64,000 nt of DNA, from positions 5,774,268-5,838,267 of the forward strand of contig OU342639.1 in NCBI GenBank assembly GCA_910589415.1. The letters run 5' to 3'. Below are positions 25,101-37,100 of this stretch, piece after piece. Under the pieces are notes generated by a model, which saw only the letters and a list, made by a program, of their open reading frames with translations, was not told the DNA's origin and did not search any database. The stretch is from Malachius bipustulatus. Taxonomy: Eukaryota > Arthropoda > Insecta > Coleoptera > Melyridae. The position numbers and the translations under genes were made by a program. Within the stretch, counting starts at the first letter, position 1. Every line of letters begins with the position of its first letter.

Positions 25101-28100
25101 AGTTTGCCTTCAAGTCGTACCTCGCCTTCATTCGGTCGCTGGCCAACTTGATCTTCCTCCTGACAAGAGAATGCTGAGTTTCTGACATAGTTCGACATAG
25201 TTTCTGATCTCGGATGGTGGACTGCTTGGTGAACTGTAGACGAAGTCACAGGGTAGCCAAATCTCCTTGCCGAATATAACCTTGGCTGGCAGTCTCAAGG
25301 ATGGCCGCCCTGGACGACATCAGCAACAAAGGCCTGGTCCCAGTCTCTCTGATTGTTGCTTACCACCTTCGACAGATGCTCCTCCATTGTTCGATTAAAC
25401 CGCTCCATCCTGTTGACATCGGCTTAGAACTCCTGTAGAGATTCTTTCGGTTTCTGCTCATTAACCGATTTTGGAAAACCTGCTCCATATGGCGATTGCC
25501 AAATATGCCATATGGCGCTTGCCCCCAAAGAGCAAGAATCAGTGTCATTGCCTTCTCTGCGTCGTTCCACCCGTTGGCCATTCAGGTTGCCTGAATTTCC
25601 AGAGGGTGTTGTTCCGTCGTAGAATGCTTCCGAGAATGCTTCACCTCAGAACATTCGAGACTTCTGAGTTTCTTCTCGAAGACGATCTTCATCTCCTCTA
25701 CAAACAGTTTTGTTTTATGTTCCACCAATTTCACTTGATTGCGAACTTCACTGACTTCGTTGCCAACATTGTTGACTTCATCACGAACACCATCAACATC
25801 TTGTTTCTTTTTATTTAATTCACCCACATAATCGTCCCTTTGCTGCTGAATCACTTTTAGCAGCTTCTCTTCACTGTCTTTCTGTTGCTTTAGGTCATCT
25901 TCGAGCTTCTTAATGATATTTTTCTGCTCTCCCTGGCCATTTTTGAGCATTAACATCATTTTCTCCAACATTTCCTCGGACATTCTTTTACTTTCAGTAT
26001 TTTTCCCACTTCGTAAATTAACCATTAATTAACTAATCTTTTTGCTGGAATCCGTATTCGGCTTCTGGCACCAATGTTAGGGTCTTACACTTAAATTAAA
26101 GTCTTACAAAATTCTTTATTCTTTACGACGACAATAACTGTTGTGATTGAAGTGCTATCGAATGTATAAGTTTTAACTTTGAAAATTAATTATAACACAG
26201 AACTTGGAATCACATTAATCTGACTTTTTTAATTACTCAAAAACAACTGACATTTATAAACAACTTCAAAGGTAACTTAAAATATTAAAACTACAATTCT
26301 CCCCCACTAATTTTTAAAAATAATTAGAAAATGCAAAAGACATATCAATTTCTTGCAGACGGTGTATCCAAGATATAGTCAGCAAGATATCTAGGAGGAC
26401 GAATGTTACGTTGAGAGCGTCTAGGCAATTCTCGCTCTCTAGGTTCAATTACATTAAGTTGTTGGTAAAGTTGTTCATTTTCTTCTGATGCTTCAACGGC
26501 AGGTTCAGCAGGTGCTAACATTCCATGTTGTGCGTGAAAACCATTTTGGATAAAGGTTTGGTCTGGAATCATTGGAATTGACTGTTGGGTTCCGGTGATC
26601 CGATTTCCAATGTCTTCTTCATCAACTGGCTCTGTATCAGTGGCAAACGAAACTTTTTTATTCATTATATTTGTGCTTCTTAATTGATCTATATGACGTT
26701 TATAAATATATCCGTCATCTAGCTTTATCAAGTAATGAAGATACCCATACTTCTTCAGAACTGTACCTAAGTGTCAGGTAGGTTTTTTGTTCGAGTAATA
26801 TCGAGATAGTACTCTCTGTCTTCAATCTTAAATGATCTGATTCCAGGAACTGGTGGTAGAGAATTAGTTTGCTCGTGATATGGCTTTATAGCATCTAATC
26901 TTATGCGCATAGGTCTCTTCAGATATAATTCAGCAGGGGTTCTCCCCTCAGCAAGTGGAGTAGCTCTGTACCAGTTCATAATTTTTTGAAGTTTCTGATT
27001 GAGATTTAGAGGTTCATTTTTCATGGCTGTTAAGCGATTCTTGATGGTACGCACATTCCTTTCAGCAAGACCATTGGTTGCCGAATGACCTGGTGCTGAG
27101 AATTTTTGAAATATACCATTTGAGTAGCACCATTTCTTGAACAATTCGCTAGTGAATATGGTCGCATTGTCGGAGACAAGAACCTTTGGAAGTCCATGGG
27201 TAGCAAAAATGTTTTCCAGCAATTCGATGTTTTTTGAAGTTGATGGAGCAACATTCGAAACTCTTACTTCTACCCATTTCGATTTTGCATCGACTACAAT
27301 CAAAATATGTTTATCTTCGTAAGGTCCTGCATAGTCTATGTGGACGCGATCCCAGTTTTCTTGTGGTTCCTCCCATGGGTGAATTGGTGCTTTTGGTGGA
27401 CTAGACTTAGTGTTGGCACAGGTTTCACAAGAGTTGGCAATGTTTTCAATTGCACGATCCATGCCAGTCCATGTACCGGGTGTCCCAACACTAGTGTCCA
27501 CCCCCTAAATCGAGCTTAATTTTAAAAATAAAAAATTGAAACTTTCAGGATTTGTGTACTTGATATAGGACCACGGAATGGCATAATCAGTTTCATTAAG
27601 AAAAATTTACTTCGGGCGCCAGCGATAAAAAACTGTAAGATGGTGGTAAATTGTCGAAAAAAAAATCGATTTTTTTCAATACATACGTAGAAATCAATTA
27701 ATAAAATCAATATCGCTTGAAAGAAATGTGAAAAAACTAATTATAAGGCTTTATTTAAATAAAATATAATTATATAGCAATGACAGGTAGACAATATAAT
27801 CTGAACAATATAATCAATATTATCTGAAAACGGTAGGTGCAATAAGTTTTAAGACAAAGTAAATAAGGCCCAAATAAATAGGAGGACGGCTCTTGCTGGG
27901 CTAGCCGGCACAATGAACTTGCACTGGACAGTGTCGTAGTATGGACTCATGAAAAAGGTGATTATTAAAAAGATATTAAAAATGTTTTTTAATGAAACTA
28001 ATTATGCCATTCCGTGGTCCTATTTCAAGTACACAAATCCTCAAAGTTTCAATTTTTTATCTTTAAAATTAAGCTCGATTTAGGGGGTGGACACTAGTAT

Positions 28101-31100
28101 TGGGACACCCGGTACAGTAGCGACGAGCCAACTGTTTCGTCTTGGTGATTCCAATGTGTACACTATGAAGTTCTTTCAGGATAATTTCTTGAAGTGATCT
28201 AGGAATTACAACTCTTTGACCTTTGAATAAGATACCATCATCAAGAATGTACTCTCGGTGACTAGAATTATCACTGAGAAGACTATTCTTGATTTTTGAA
28301 AGTATTTCATCTTTATCTGTTTCTCTCGCTATTGTTTCAGCAGTTACTACTTCAGATGAAATTTGATATATTGCATCGGAACAAATATGATGGACTTCTC
28401 GATTGATAGCTATATCTGTAGTTGAATATTTTGAATTAATTGGTGCTCTAGATAAGCAATCAACATTGACGTTGTCTGTCCCTTTTTTTTTTGAACTTGG
28501 TTTCATAATCGAATCCTGATAGAAATGACGCGTATCGAAGAAGTCGGGCTGATGTCATCGCTGGTAGCTTCTTGGATTGATGAAAAATATGGATAAGTGG
28601 TTTATTGTCAGTAACAAGTTGAAAATGATGACCATAAAGGTATACAGGGTGATCCCGAAATGGCGGACACGGTATACAGGGTGTTGTAGAGGATGTTCAG
28701 AAAGACTGTAAATTTAAAACAAAAATGGTTTCCTCGGCTTCGTTACCGAGATATAGGGTGTCCTTTTTCGAAAATTTAACTCAAAATGACAGTCAACTTT
28801 AAACAACCTCCACTGTCAAAGCACATGATTTGACGTAACTATTACGATAGTGTTTGCTTTTTATTTTTTTTTATTATCGGGAACGGAATTACAGGCTTTC
28901 AAAGTTTACCTATTCCCTGAGTTCAAAACAATTTTTCAATGTGGCATCGTTGTTCAAATTCGAGGTCAACAATGCAACTAAAATAAATTTTGAATAATAT
29001 CATCGAATATGTATCCGCGCAACGATTATTGTTTTTAACTTTGTTGGATTTGCCATTTCATATGTTTCCATGGTAACATCTATCTGGGTATTATTTATTT
29101 ATTTATTTATTTATTTCACCACCACATAACATACATAATATCGAAATATTCAAATTAATTACAACAGGTTGTTATCAACTCCAATGACACCAATATAAAC
29201 AACAAAAACTTCCCAGCAAGGAGGCACCATATGTGCCTGTACGCTGGTGTGGCTTACATACTTAAAACTAAGAAAAAAACAACAATACCCAAAATCAATG
29301 CAAAATCAACAAAAACAAACAACTCATAACCAGAGCTCAATAATAGAGAAGGAAAAGAAAAACAGATACAGGACCAGAAAACAAAACAGACTACTATAAA
29401 ACAGTCAGCAAAGGCACTGCCAACAGGACGATAGTCCAATGGCCCTTCAAATAAGTATCACCTCATAGTCCTTTGCACCAGACTTTCAAAATTGTTCTCT
29501 CTCTTTTCCCCCTTACATTGTTCAGAATTTTTAAATCATGCGGTAGTCTATTAAACACCATAATAGCCTCGTATCTATAACGACATTTTCCACTATTTAG
29601 ATGACAGTTTAAAAGTGGGATACTCTTATTTCTAGTTTTGCTCGTACCAGTCAGGTACTCTTCCCGCAATGCACAATACTCGTAAAGTAGACATTCAAAA
29701 CTGTAAGCCTGTCCAATTTTCAGTGGCTTCACCACTAGTTGTACATCATCATATCTGTTTTCAAAAATAATCTTGAGAATTCTCCTCTGCAATGACTCCA
29801 ATGGTCTCAATACGCTTTGATAAGCGGATCCCCATGCCAAAATACCATAAGTTGCGACACTGTGAAACAAAGCGTAGTATACAGGGTGCACTATGTATCC
29901 TTCTCTATATTGCTATCTCCTAAACGCTAAGAGATACAGGCTCGGTTAAATTTGAGAAAAGATGCGCAGTTTTGTGGCCATCTCGAATTCGTCAAAACAT
30001 GCAAGATATCTGTGACCGTTCCTGAAATATCCTGAAAAAACTGAAAAATCGAAATTTCTTATTTTCGTCATATCTTTTTTATTATTGGAAATTAATAAAT
30101 AATTTTTTGTAGGCTTACATAAGCCGTTAAGAGCTATCCATCTGACATTTCAAAAATTTTCAAGGCCTACTAGATCCAAGAGTTTTCACAGTCAACTTTC
30201 GTTTTTCTTATGGCCGCCATATTGTTTTTTTATGTCGTTCGATATGAAAAAAATAATGAAAACCAAAAATCAATTAACTTCAAAAAAATTTTTTTTAAAT
30301 TTTTATTCTTCTTTTTTCAAAGAAAAACCAAAAAAAAAATCGTCGAAAAACATCAACATCTGTAAAATACGCCGAAATAGTGCTTGCCTTATGGTTTTTT
30401 AATTTATCTATGAAATTCGGTCTAAAAAGTTGTCTTTTTTTAAAGAAAAAAGAAGAACAAAAAATGTTTTAATTTATTTTTTGAAGTTTAACAATTTTTA
30501 GTTTTTATGATTTTTTTTATACCGAACAACATAAAAAAACAATATGGTGGCCATAAGAAAAACGAAAGTTGACTATGAAAATCCTGGGATCTAGTCGGTT
30601 TTGAAAATTTTCGAAATGTCAGATGGGTAGCTCTTGACGACTTATGTAAGCCCACAAAAAATTATTTATTAATCTCCAATAATAAAAAAGATGTGGGACA
30701 AATAAGAAATCTCGATTTTTCAGTTTTTTCAGGATATTTCACGAACGGTCACAGATATCTTGTATGTCTCGACGGAATCGAGATGGCCACAAAATTGCGC
30801 TCCTTTGGACTTGTTTAACCGACCCTGTATCTGTTAGCGTTAGGAGATAGCAATATAGAGAAGGATCATGGTGCACCCTGTATAATATTAAGCAATTGAC
30901 CAGTTTTCAATATAAATTTAAGTCTATAAAAAACGTACAACAAATATTTTGTTCTTTTTATAATTTTGGTTATGTGACCTTCCCACCGAAACCTGCTATC
31001 TGAAATCAGACCAAGGTACCCGCTCTCATCCCTCCTACTGACCACACAACCATTCACTACCACAGAAAAATCACTAGGTATTGAATCGATATATTTACCA

Positions 31101-34100
31101 AAAGTCATAATTGTAGGTTTTTCAATGTTTGTGGCCAATTTATTCATATAGAACCAATGAAGCACTATATGTAATTTATCAGTCAATACCGTATTCAATC
31201 GAGGCCAGGAGCTCGAACTGCAAAATATAGCCGTACCATCAGCAAATGAAGTAACGCCCTCCACCTGTGAGAGCAGTGAGTTCACATACACAAGAAATAA
31301 CACCGGTCCGAGTATTGTACCCTGAGGGACTCCGATATTTATCGTTTTATAGTCACTGGTGGTATCATCAACAACAGTTCGCAGAAGCCGACCCCGAAGA
31401 TAGCTCTCGAAGAGCTTCAATGTTATCCCCCTTATTCCATAATTCTCAAGCTTGTTTAATAATAATTCATGGTTAACACAGTCAAACGCCTTACGCACAT
31501 CAATAAATGCCACTGCAGTCGGTTTGGATGAATCTAGATTTGTATTCACATAGTCATTCAGTGATGCAAGAGCATCTATACACCCTTTTTTCTTTTGGAA
31601 CCCGTATTGTTTACTCGATATCAGTTTGTTACTAGTTAAGAAACTGTACACTCTACTATAAATTAATTTCTCAAAAATTTTGGCAAAATTTGAGATCAAG
31701 GATATTGGTCTGTAACTAGCAGTCTCATGCTTATCACCTCCCTTGAAAATTGGTATAACATCTGCTATTTTAAAATATGCTGGACAGTAGCCCAATTCGA
31801 TACATTTATTAAAAATACAACTCAGTGGTAGAGCCAGATATCTACCCAATGTTTTTATAACGTTTGCATGCACTCTATCCACTCCACCAACCTTGCCTTT
31901 AAGTGACATAATCACATTCAGAACCTCATTTGCAGTGCAGGGATTCATAAAGATTGTTGATGCACAACGTGGCTCCACCTTTAAATTTGGTTTTATCATC
32001 GGTTCATTAATACTCATAGCGGTGTTAGCCCCCACATTGCTAAAATACCCATTAAAAGTTTTTGCTATTGTAGCTTATTATCAATATGTTCACCATTATT
32101 ACCCCTTAAGTAGCTCAAATTCTCTTTTTTAGATTTTTTATTACCAATTTTACCCACTATAAAAGACCACAGTTTTCTGGCATCAGCTCCTGTTAAAAAT
32201 CTACTCTCATAACTATTTTTTGCTTTCATCAAAAGTTTTTTCAAAGCATTATTATAGTTTTTATACCTATTAGAAGCCAATTCATTGTTCATGTCTTCCC
32301 TCCAAACCCTATACAAACTTTGTTTGGTTTTACAGGATTTCTTTAAACCTTGTGTTATCCAAGGCTTTCTACTTTTTTCACCTTTTTTAGGCCTGACCAT
32401 TGACAGTACAACACATTCATTAACCATATCAATGATATTTTCAACTAACTTGTCTATATCAACACAACTATAGTCCATATCATCAACAACCGGCCACTCC
32501 ATCCCATCCGCAGCTTTAATTAATTTCTTATAATCAATGACAAGTTTTTCAGTCTTGCTGTCACATTTACAGTTCAGCTGGCAGATCAGAGGGTAGTGGT
32601 CAGTTATCCTATCACTGAATTTATAAACCCCAAAGTCATAACTAGACCTTATATAAACATGATCCACACATGAACCCTCATTCTCATTACTGTATTTCGG
32701 TCTCGTTATGTCCTGCACTCCCGGTATATATCCCTTTTCCAAAAAATTGAACTGATATTCAGTTGATACACTATCTTCTTCTAGTATGTTTACATTCATA
32801 TCACCCAGAACTATGTGTTGCTCTTCTCTAACTTTTGCTTGAAGAAATGAATTCAGGTCCCGAAGAAAATCCGCGACCTTATAATCAAAACATCTATACC
32901 TGTCACTTTGATTGTTCGATCTCCACTCCATAGTGATATCGTCAAAGTTCTCAGCTTACCATAAACTTGGATTTCAATTGTATGTTTAACACCGACTTTT
33001 GCATAGATTAAACACCATCTGATTTATTAATATTACTTTCATTCGTGTAAGTATTATAATTCTCAATATCCAGGATCAGCACCATTTGTCAACCAAGCCT
33101 CCGTACATACCAGTATATCTGGCTGTACACTCAGAAATGCCTCAAGGCTAAGCTTATTCGAGTTTATACTTCTGATATTAACCAACAGTATCTGCAGACC
33201 CCCACAATCTACACTATTTAAGTAATCTGATACACTGGCACACATTATTTCTCTTTTAGTGATCTCATTATATTCAACATTGTTCATTTGTTTAGACTTT
33301 TGTGAACCCAATATCAGGTTCAAATGGATAGTCGGTTTCCTCAATCACCCTCTCCAACTAGCTTTATGGCTTTCATCCAGTCCAAGACCGAACCTGACAT
33401 TAGCTCCACTACAAAGCTCACATCTTACAGCAGTCTGGCCAGTACTATCACACTTGTTAGTTTCATGGTCACCAGCACATATTGCACACTTTGCTACATT
33501 TTCACATTTATTTTTATTATGAAAATATCTGCAGCACTTTCTACATCGTGATATGTTATACTCATCAAAAATTTTACATCTTTGACATCCAACATATACA
33601 TAGCCTTTTAGCCTTCACTCATCAGTGTAAACTATGTATTTCTTTTAACTTCCACTATAGCATTTGAAGATCCATATCTATTAGGTCCAAAAATATGGTT
33701 GACAGTAATGTCCTCCTCAGAGATATCATTTTTCCTACACAGTTCCTTTTGTAACTCATCTTTGTTCAAACCATCAGACATATTCACTCCTATAATCTTG
33801 ATCAGCGGGTTTTTAAGTTTTTTCAAATTAGCTCTTGCACTCTGTATGCTTGACAACTCTTTGGCCAGAGTTTCGATCTCATTATTTGTTTCACATTTTA
33901 ATATTATTTTTTCATTATTAACTTTTTTCAAAAAATTTACTCTGACGTTTTTTTCTTTCAGTTTAATTTTAACTTAATTTAAGACCTCATTGGTCTCCTC
34001 CCGCTTATCACTTTTTATCACTATTTCAGTCAATTTCTTCTTTGCCCTCCTAGGTGGCCCACTATGACTGAGGTCGTGTACATCAGGTTTTCCAGCCGCT

Positions 34101-37100
34101 TGTGCATATGTACCTTTCTGCTTTATAAGATCAATATGTTGTTGTAGTAACTCGTTTTTACTCTTTAACTCCGCGTTCAATTCCACTAATAGTAGGTTCC
34201 TCTCCTGCAGTCTGCTTACCCTATCCAGAATTTCGCACTCTTCACCTTGATCTGTATTCTCACAGTGATTTGTATCTGATGACATCTTCCTATCCTTATG
34301 AGCCTTCACAGATTGATTTGGTTTCCCACTTTGATCCCCCTTTCTTCCACCAATAACTAGCCTATTATTAAACTCTTCCAGTTTTTCTATGATTTTACAA
34401 ACAATATCCTCTGCTTCCTCATTCAATTTAAGAAATTTTGCCAGTCTGGTTGTCATGTCCTCATTACAGCCACACAACACGAAAACGCCTCCGATGCCTC
34501 TAATCTTCCTCTTATCAGCACAGCTAATATGAAAGATCGAGCTGCACAGCAGGCAGACACCCACTCCCGATTTTGCTTTTTCTTTACAACAGGCAAATGA
34601 CCTTGGAGGCGGTAGGGGTCCCAGTTTCACATCTTCTGCCATTTTTATAAGTTATCTGGTTGTTCAAGAATCTTTAACATTAGTTACAGACTTCTTCAAT
34701 AATTTTCGCCTACTCTGGCAACGCTGTGCTTAGCTTCTGCCAGTGAATTTAGTTGTTATCAATAATTGATAACAATTTATTTGGTTTCAGTTTATTTCTT
34801 GAGTTGTTATTTTATTTTACACTTTATTTCCTTTTATTTTCTCAAGAGGTCTCAAGATATTCATTAATTTCTCCAATTTCTCCAGCTTATCAACTGAATA
34901 GTTTTTTTTCTACTCCCAACCTTTAATCTGCATATTAAATATGAATCACCAGTGCTTTAATGGGTCTCATTAAGATACAAATTTTCATTAAAGCACTGGT
35001 CAAGCTATCCAATGGCAGAGGAGCATTTGCAATCGAATCGGTTCCTTTCCGCTCACAAGCGGGTCGGCAAGCCAACCGAAGTCACAGAGTTGTCATACTC
35101 ACGACAAAAATTGCCTTGTGATATAAGTTCTGTATTTCTGAAAAAAAATTCTGAACGTTTATTTAATTTAGAACATAAGTAACATTCAAAGAAAATTTAT
35201 CAAGATTTTATGTTACCTTAATTAATTTGATAGGTAGGTATATCGTGTAAAAGATAGGAAGATAAAGTATAATATCATTCGTAGCGCTCCGTGATAGTTC
35301 AAAGCGGCAACGCTGCGACCGTCGCTTGCGCAGGCAAACATATCGTAATTAATGGCAGTGAATGTTATTAAAATTATTAATTAATCTGAAAATCAAAGCG
35401 TAAAATTCGGAATTCGAACTTCGCATAATAAAAATTACGCAGTAGTGAGTAGTGCCCTTAAACTTGATACTAAAACATGTCTCAGCAGAATCTTAGCGAC
35501 GAAGAGAAAATTTGGTACATAATATGCGTAAGCAAATAGCAACCTATCTTAACCTCTATGATCCGCAATTGTACACGGGTCATTGTTAAAATATATAATT
35601 TTTCAATCTTTTCTATGAAATAAAAAAGGGTCGTAGAAAAAATAGTGTATGGAACTCGCAGATAATGGCTATTAATACGCTCTTATGATGGTTAAGACAC
35701 TCGCCTACGGCTCGTATCTTAACCATCATACTCGCGTATTAATAGCCTTCATTATAAGCTCGTTGCATAATATACTATTTACAACCACCAGAAGATAATA
35801 GGCAAAGCACTAATACACTGATTTAAATGTTATTTCAAGTCTTATTTAATCAAATATGGAGTTTCTTCAGGAGCAAACCATCACATAACAAAACCCCAAT
35901 TTTTAGCAACAATTTAACACCAAATTCGTCTATTTCCACCACTCGTATCAGCTCCATATCACCAAAAATCAGAGAGGAAAGTCAATACACATGAACTTAA
36001 ATGTTTATTGATATCTAATTGATCTTATTCTAGATAATCTTATTGTAGACCTAGACATTATTTTTCTGCCTGAAGAAGGGTAGTGCAGTGTTGTGACTTT
36101 TTTGTCCACAAAAGTGGTCATATCTTCTTAAGGGGGCCATACTGGAGAAAAAAGTATAAGTGAACTTAGAATCTTTAATCCACAATGGATGCTGTGGCGG
36201 TGTCCGTGTCCGCCATTTCGGGATCACCCTGTATGTAGAAACGACTCACTGAAAAGACGATTGCAAGAGCTTCCCTGTCGAGCTGACTATAATTTTGTTC
36301 TGCTGATGTAAGTGATCTTGATGCAAATGCTACTGGTTGTTCTTGACCATTCGTTCAGTGTGAAAGAACTCCAGCAATTCCTGTAGGACTCGCATCACAT
36401 GTCAAAATGATAGGCAGGTTTGGATTGAAAGGCACAAGTACCTTATCACTAGCAATCTCTTCTTTCAGCTTCATGAAGGCATTTTCACATAACATAATGA
36501 TGACCAAATGAATCTTGAATTTTTCTGAATTAATTTTCTTAATTGATTCGTATCTTTGCATTTCAAAATTTTATTATGTTGAATAATATGACCAAGATAT
36601 TGAATTTCAGTTTTGAAGAACTCACATTTCGCTTTATTTAGATGCAGGTCATATTTCTGAAGCTTACTAAGACAATTATCCAATCTAACTTGACACTCCT
36701 CCTTCGAACGACCGTGAACAATGATGTCGTCAAAATAAGAGAGTGTTCCGTCAAGTCCTTGAAGAATATTATAAGAATATTATCAAGAATCCTGTTGAAT
36801 TCACTTTGTGCAGTCTTGATACCAAACGATAGACGATTCATGATGTAAGTTCCTCGATGTGTAGAAATGGTTTGAATCTTGGCACTCTCGTGATCCATTT
36901 TTACATGTAAATATGCCTTGAACAGATCTAACCGACAGAAGTACGAAGAATCTCGAAGACTGTCTAGAATTTCATCAATTTTGCGAATTGGGTAATGAGC
37001 TGATTGAAGTTGTGGATTGACACCAATTTTGTAATCAACACACAATCTAACACGACCTTCAGATTTCGGAATACAAACAAGAGGGCTCCCCCAATCGCTA

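Larger units (their letters stand above)
29092..34700 (-). mobile_element. Non-LTR retrotransposon (LINE), CR1/Jockey-like, degenerate
   Basis: On the minus strand, ORF1 (34642 to about 33400), endonuclease (33344-32065) and reverse transcriptase (32035-29463) occur in order. The element ends in an (aaat)n tail at 29092-29118 (plus strand: tatttatttattt). The RT and endonuclease blocks fit the CR1/L2/Jockey group; I cannot choose between these clades. Frameshifts and stops occur in ORF1 and the endonuclease, the RT active site is altered, and a 1-kb hairpin MITE splits the RT. The 5' limit is approximate. Confidence 0.85.
28643..36233. mobile_element. 7.6-kb inverted-repeat insert containing a LINE
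   Basis: Both ends carry the same 30-base inverted repeat, tacagggtgatcccgaaatg then gcggacacgg, perfect on both sides. It interrupts the RNase H region of the mag-like element. Left of it is TA, right of it is TG, so the target duplication is imperfect. Inside, a second tacagggtgttg motif starts at about 28674, and a LINE occupies about 29.09-34.7 kb. No transposase is visible, so the element was probably a short MITE before the LINE entered. Confidence 0.8.

Noticed and set aside
33259..33977. Plus-strand open frames of 61-92 codons
   Set aside because: Antisense shadows of LINE ORF1 and endonuclease.
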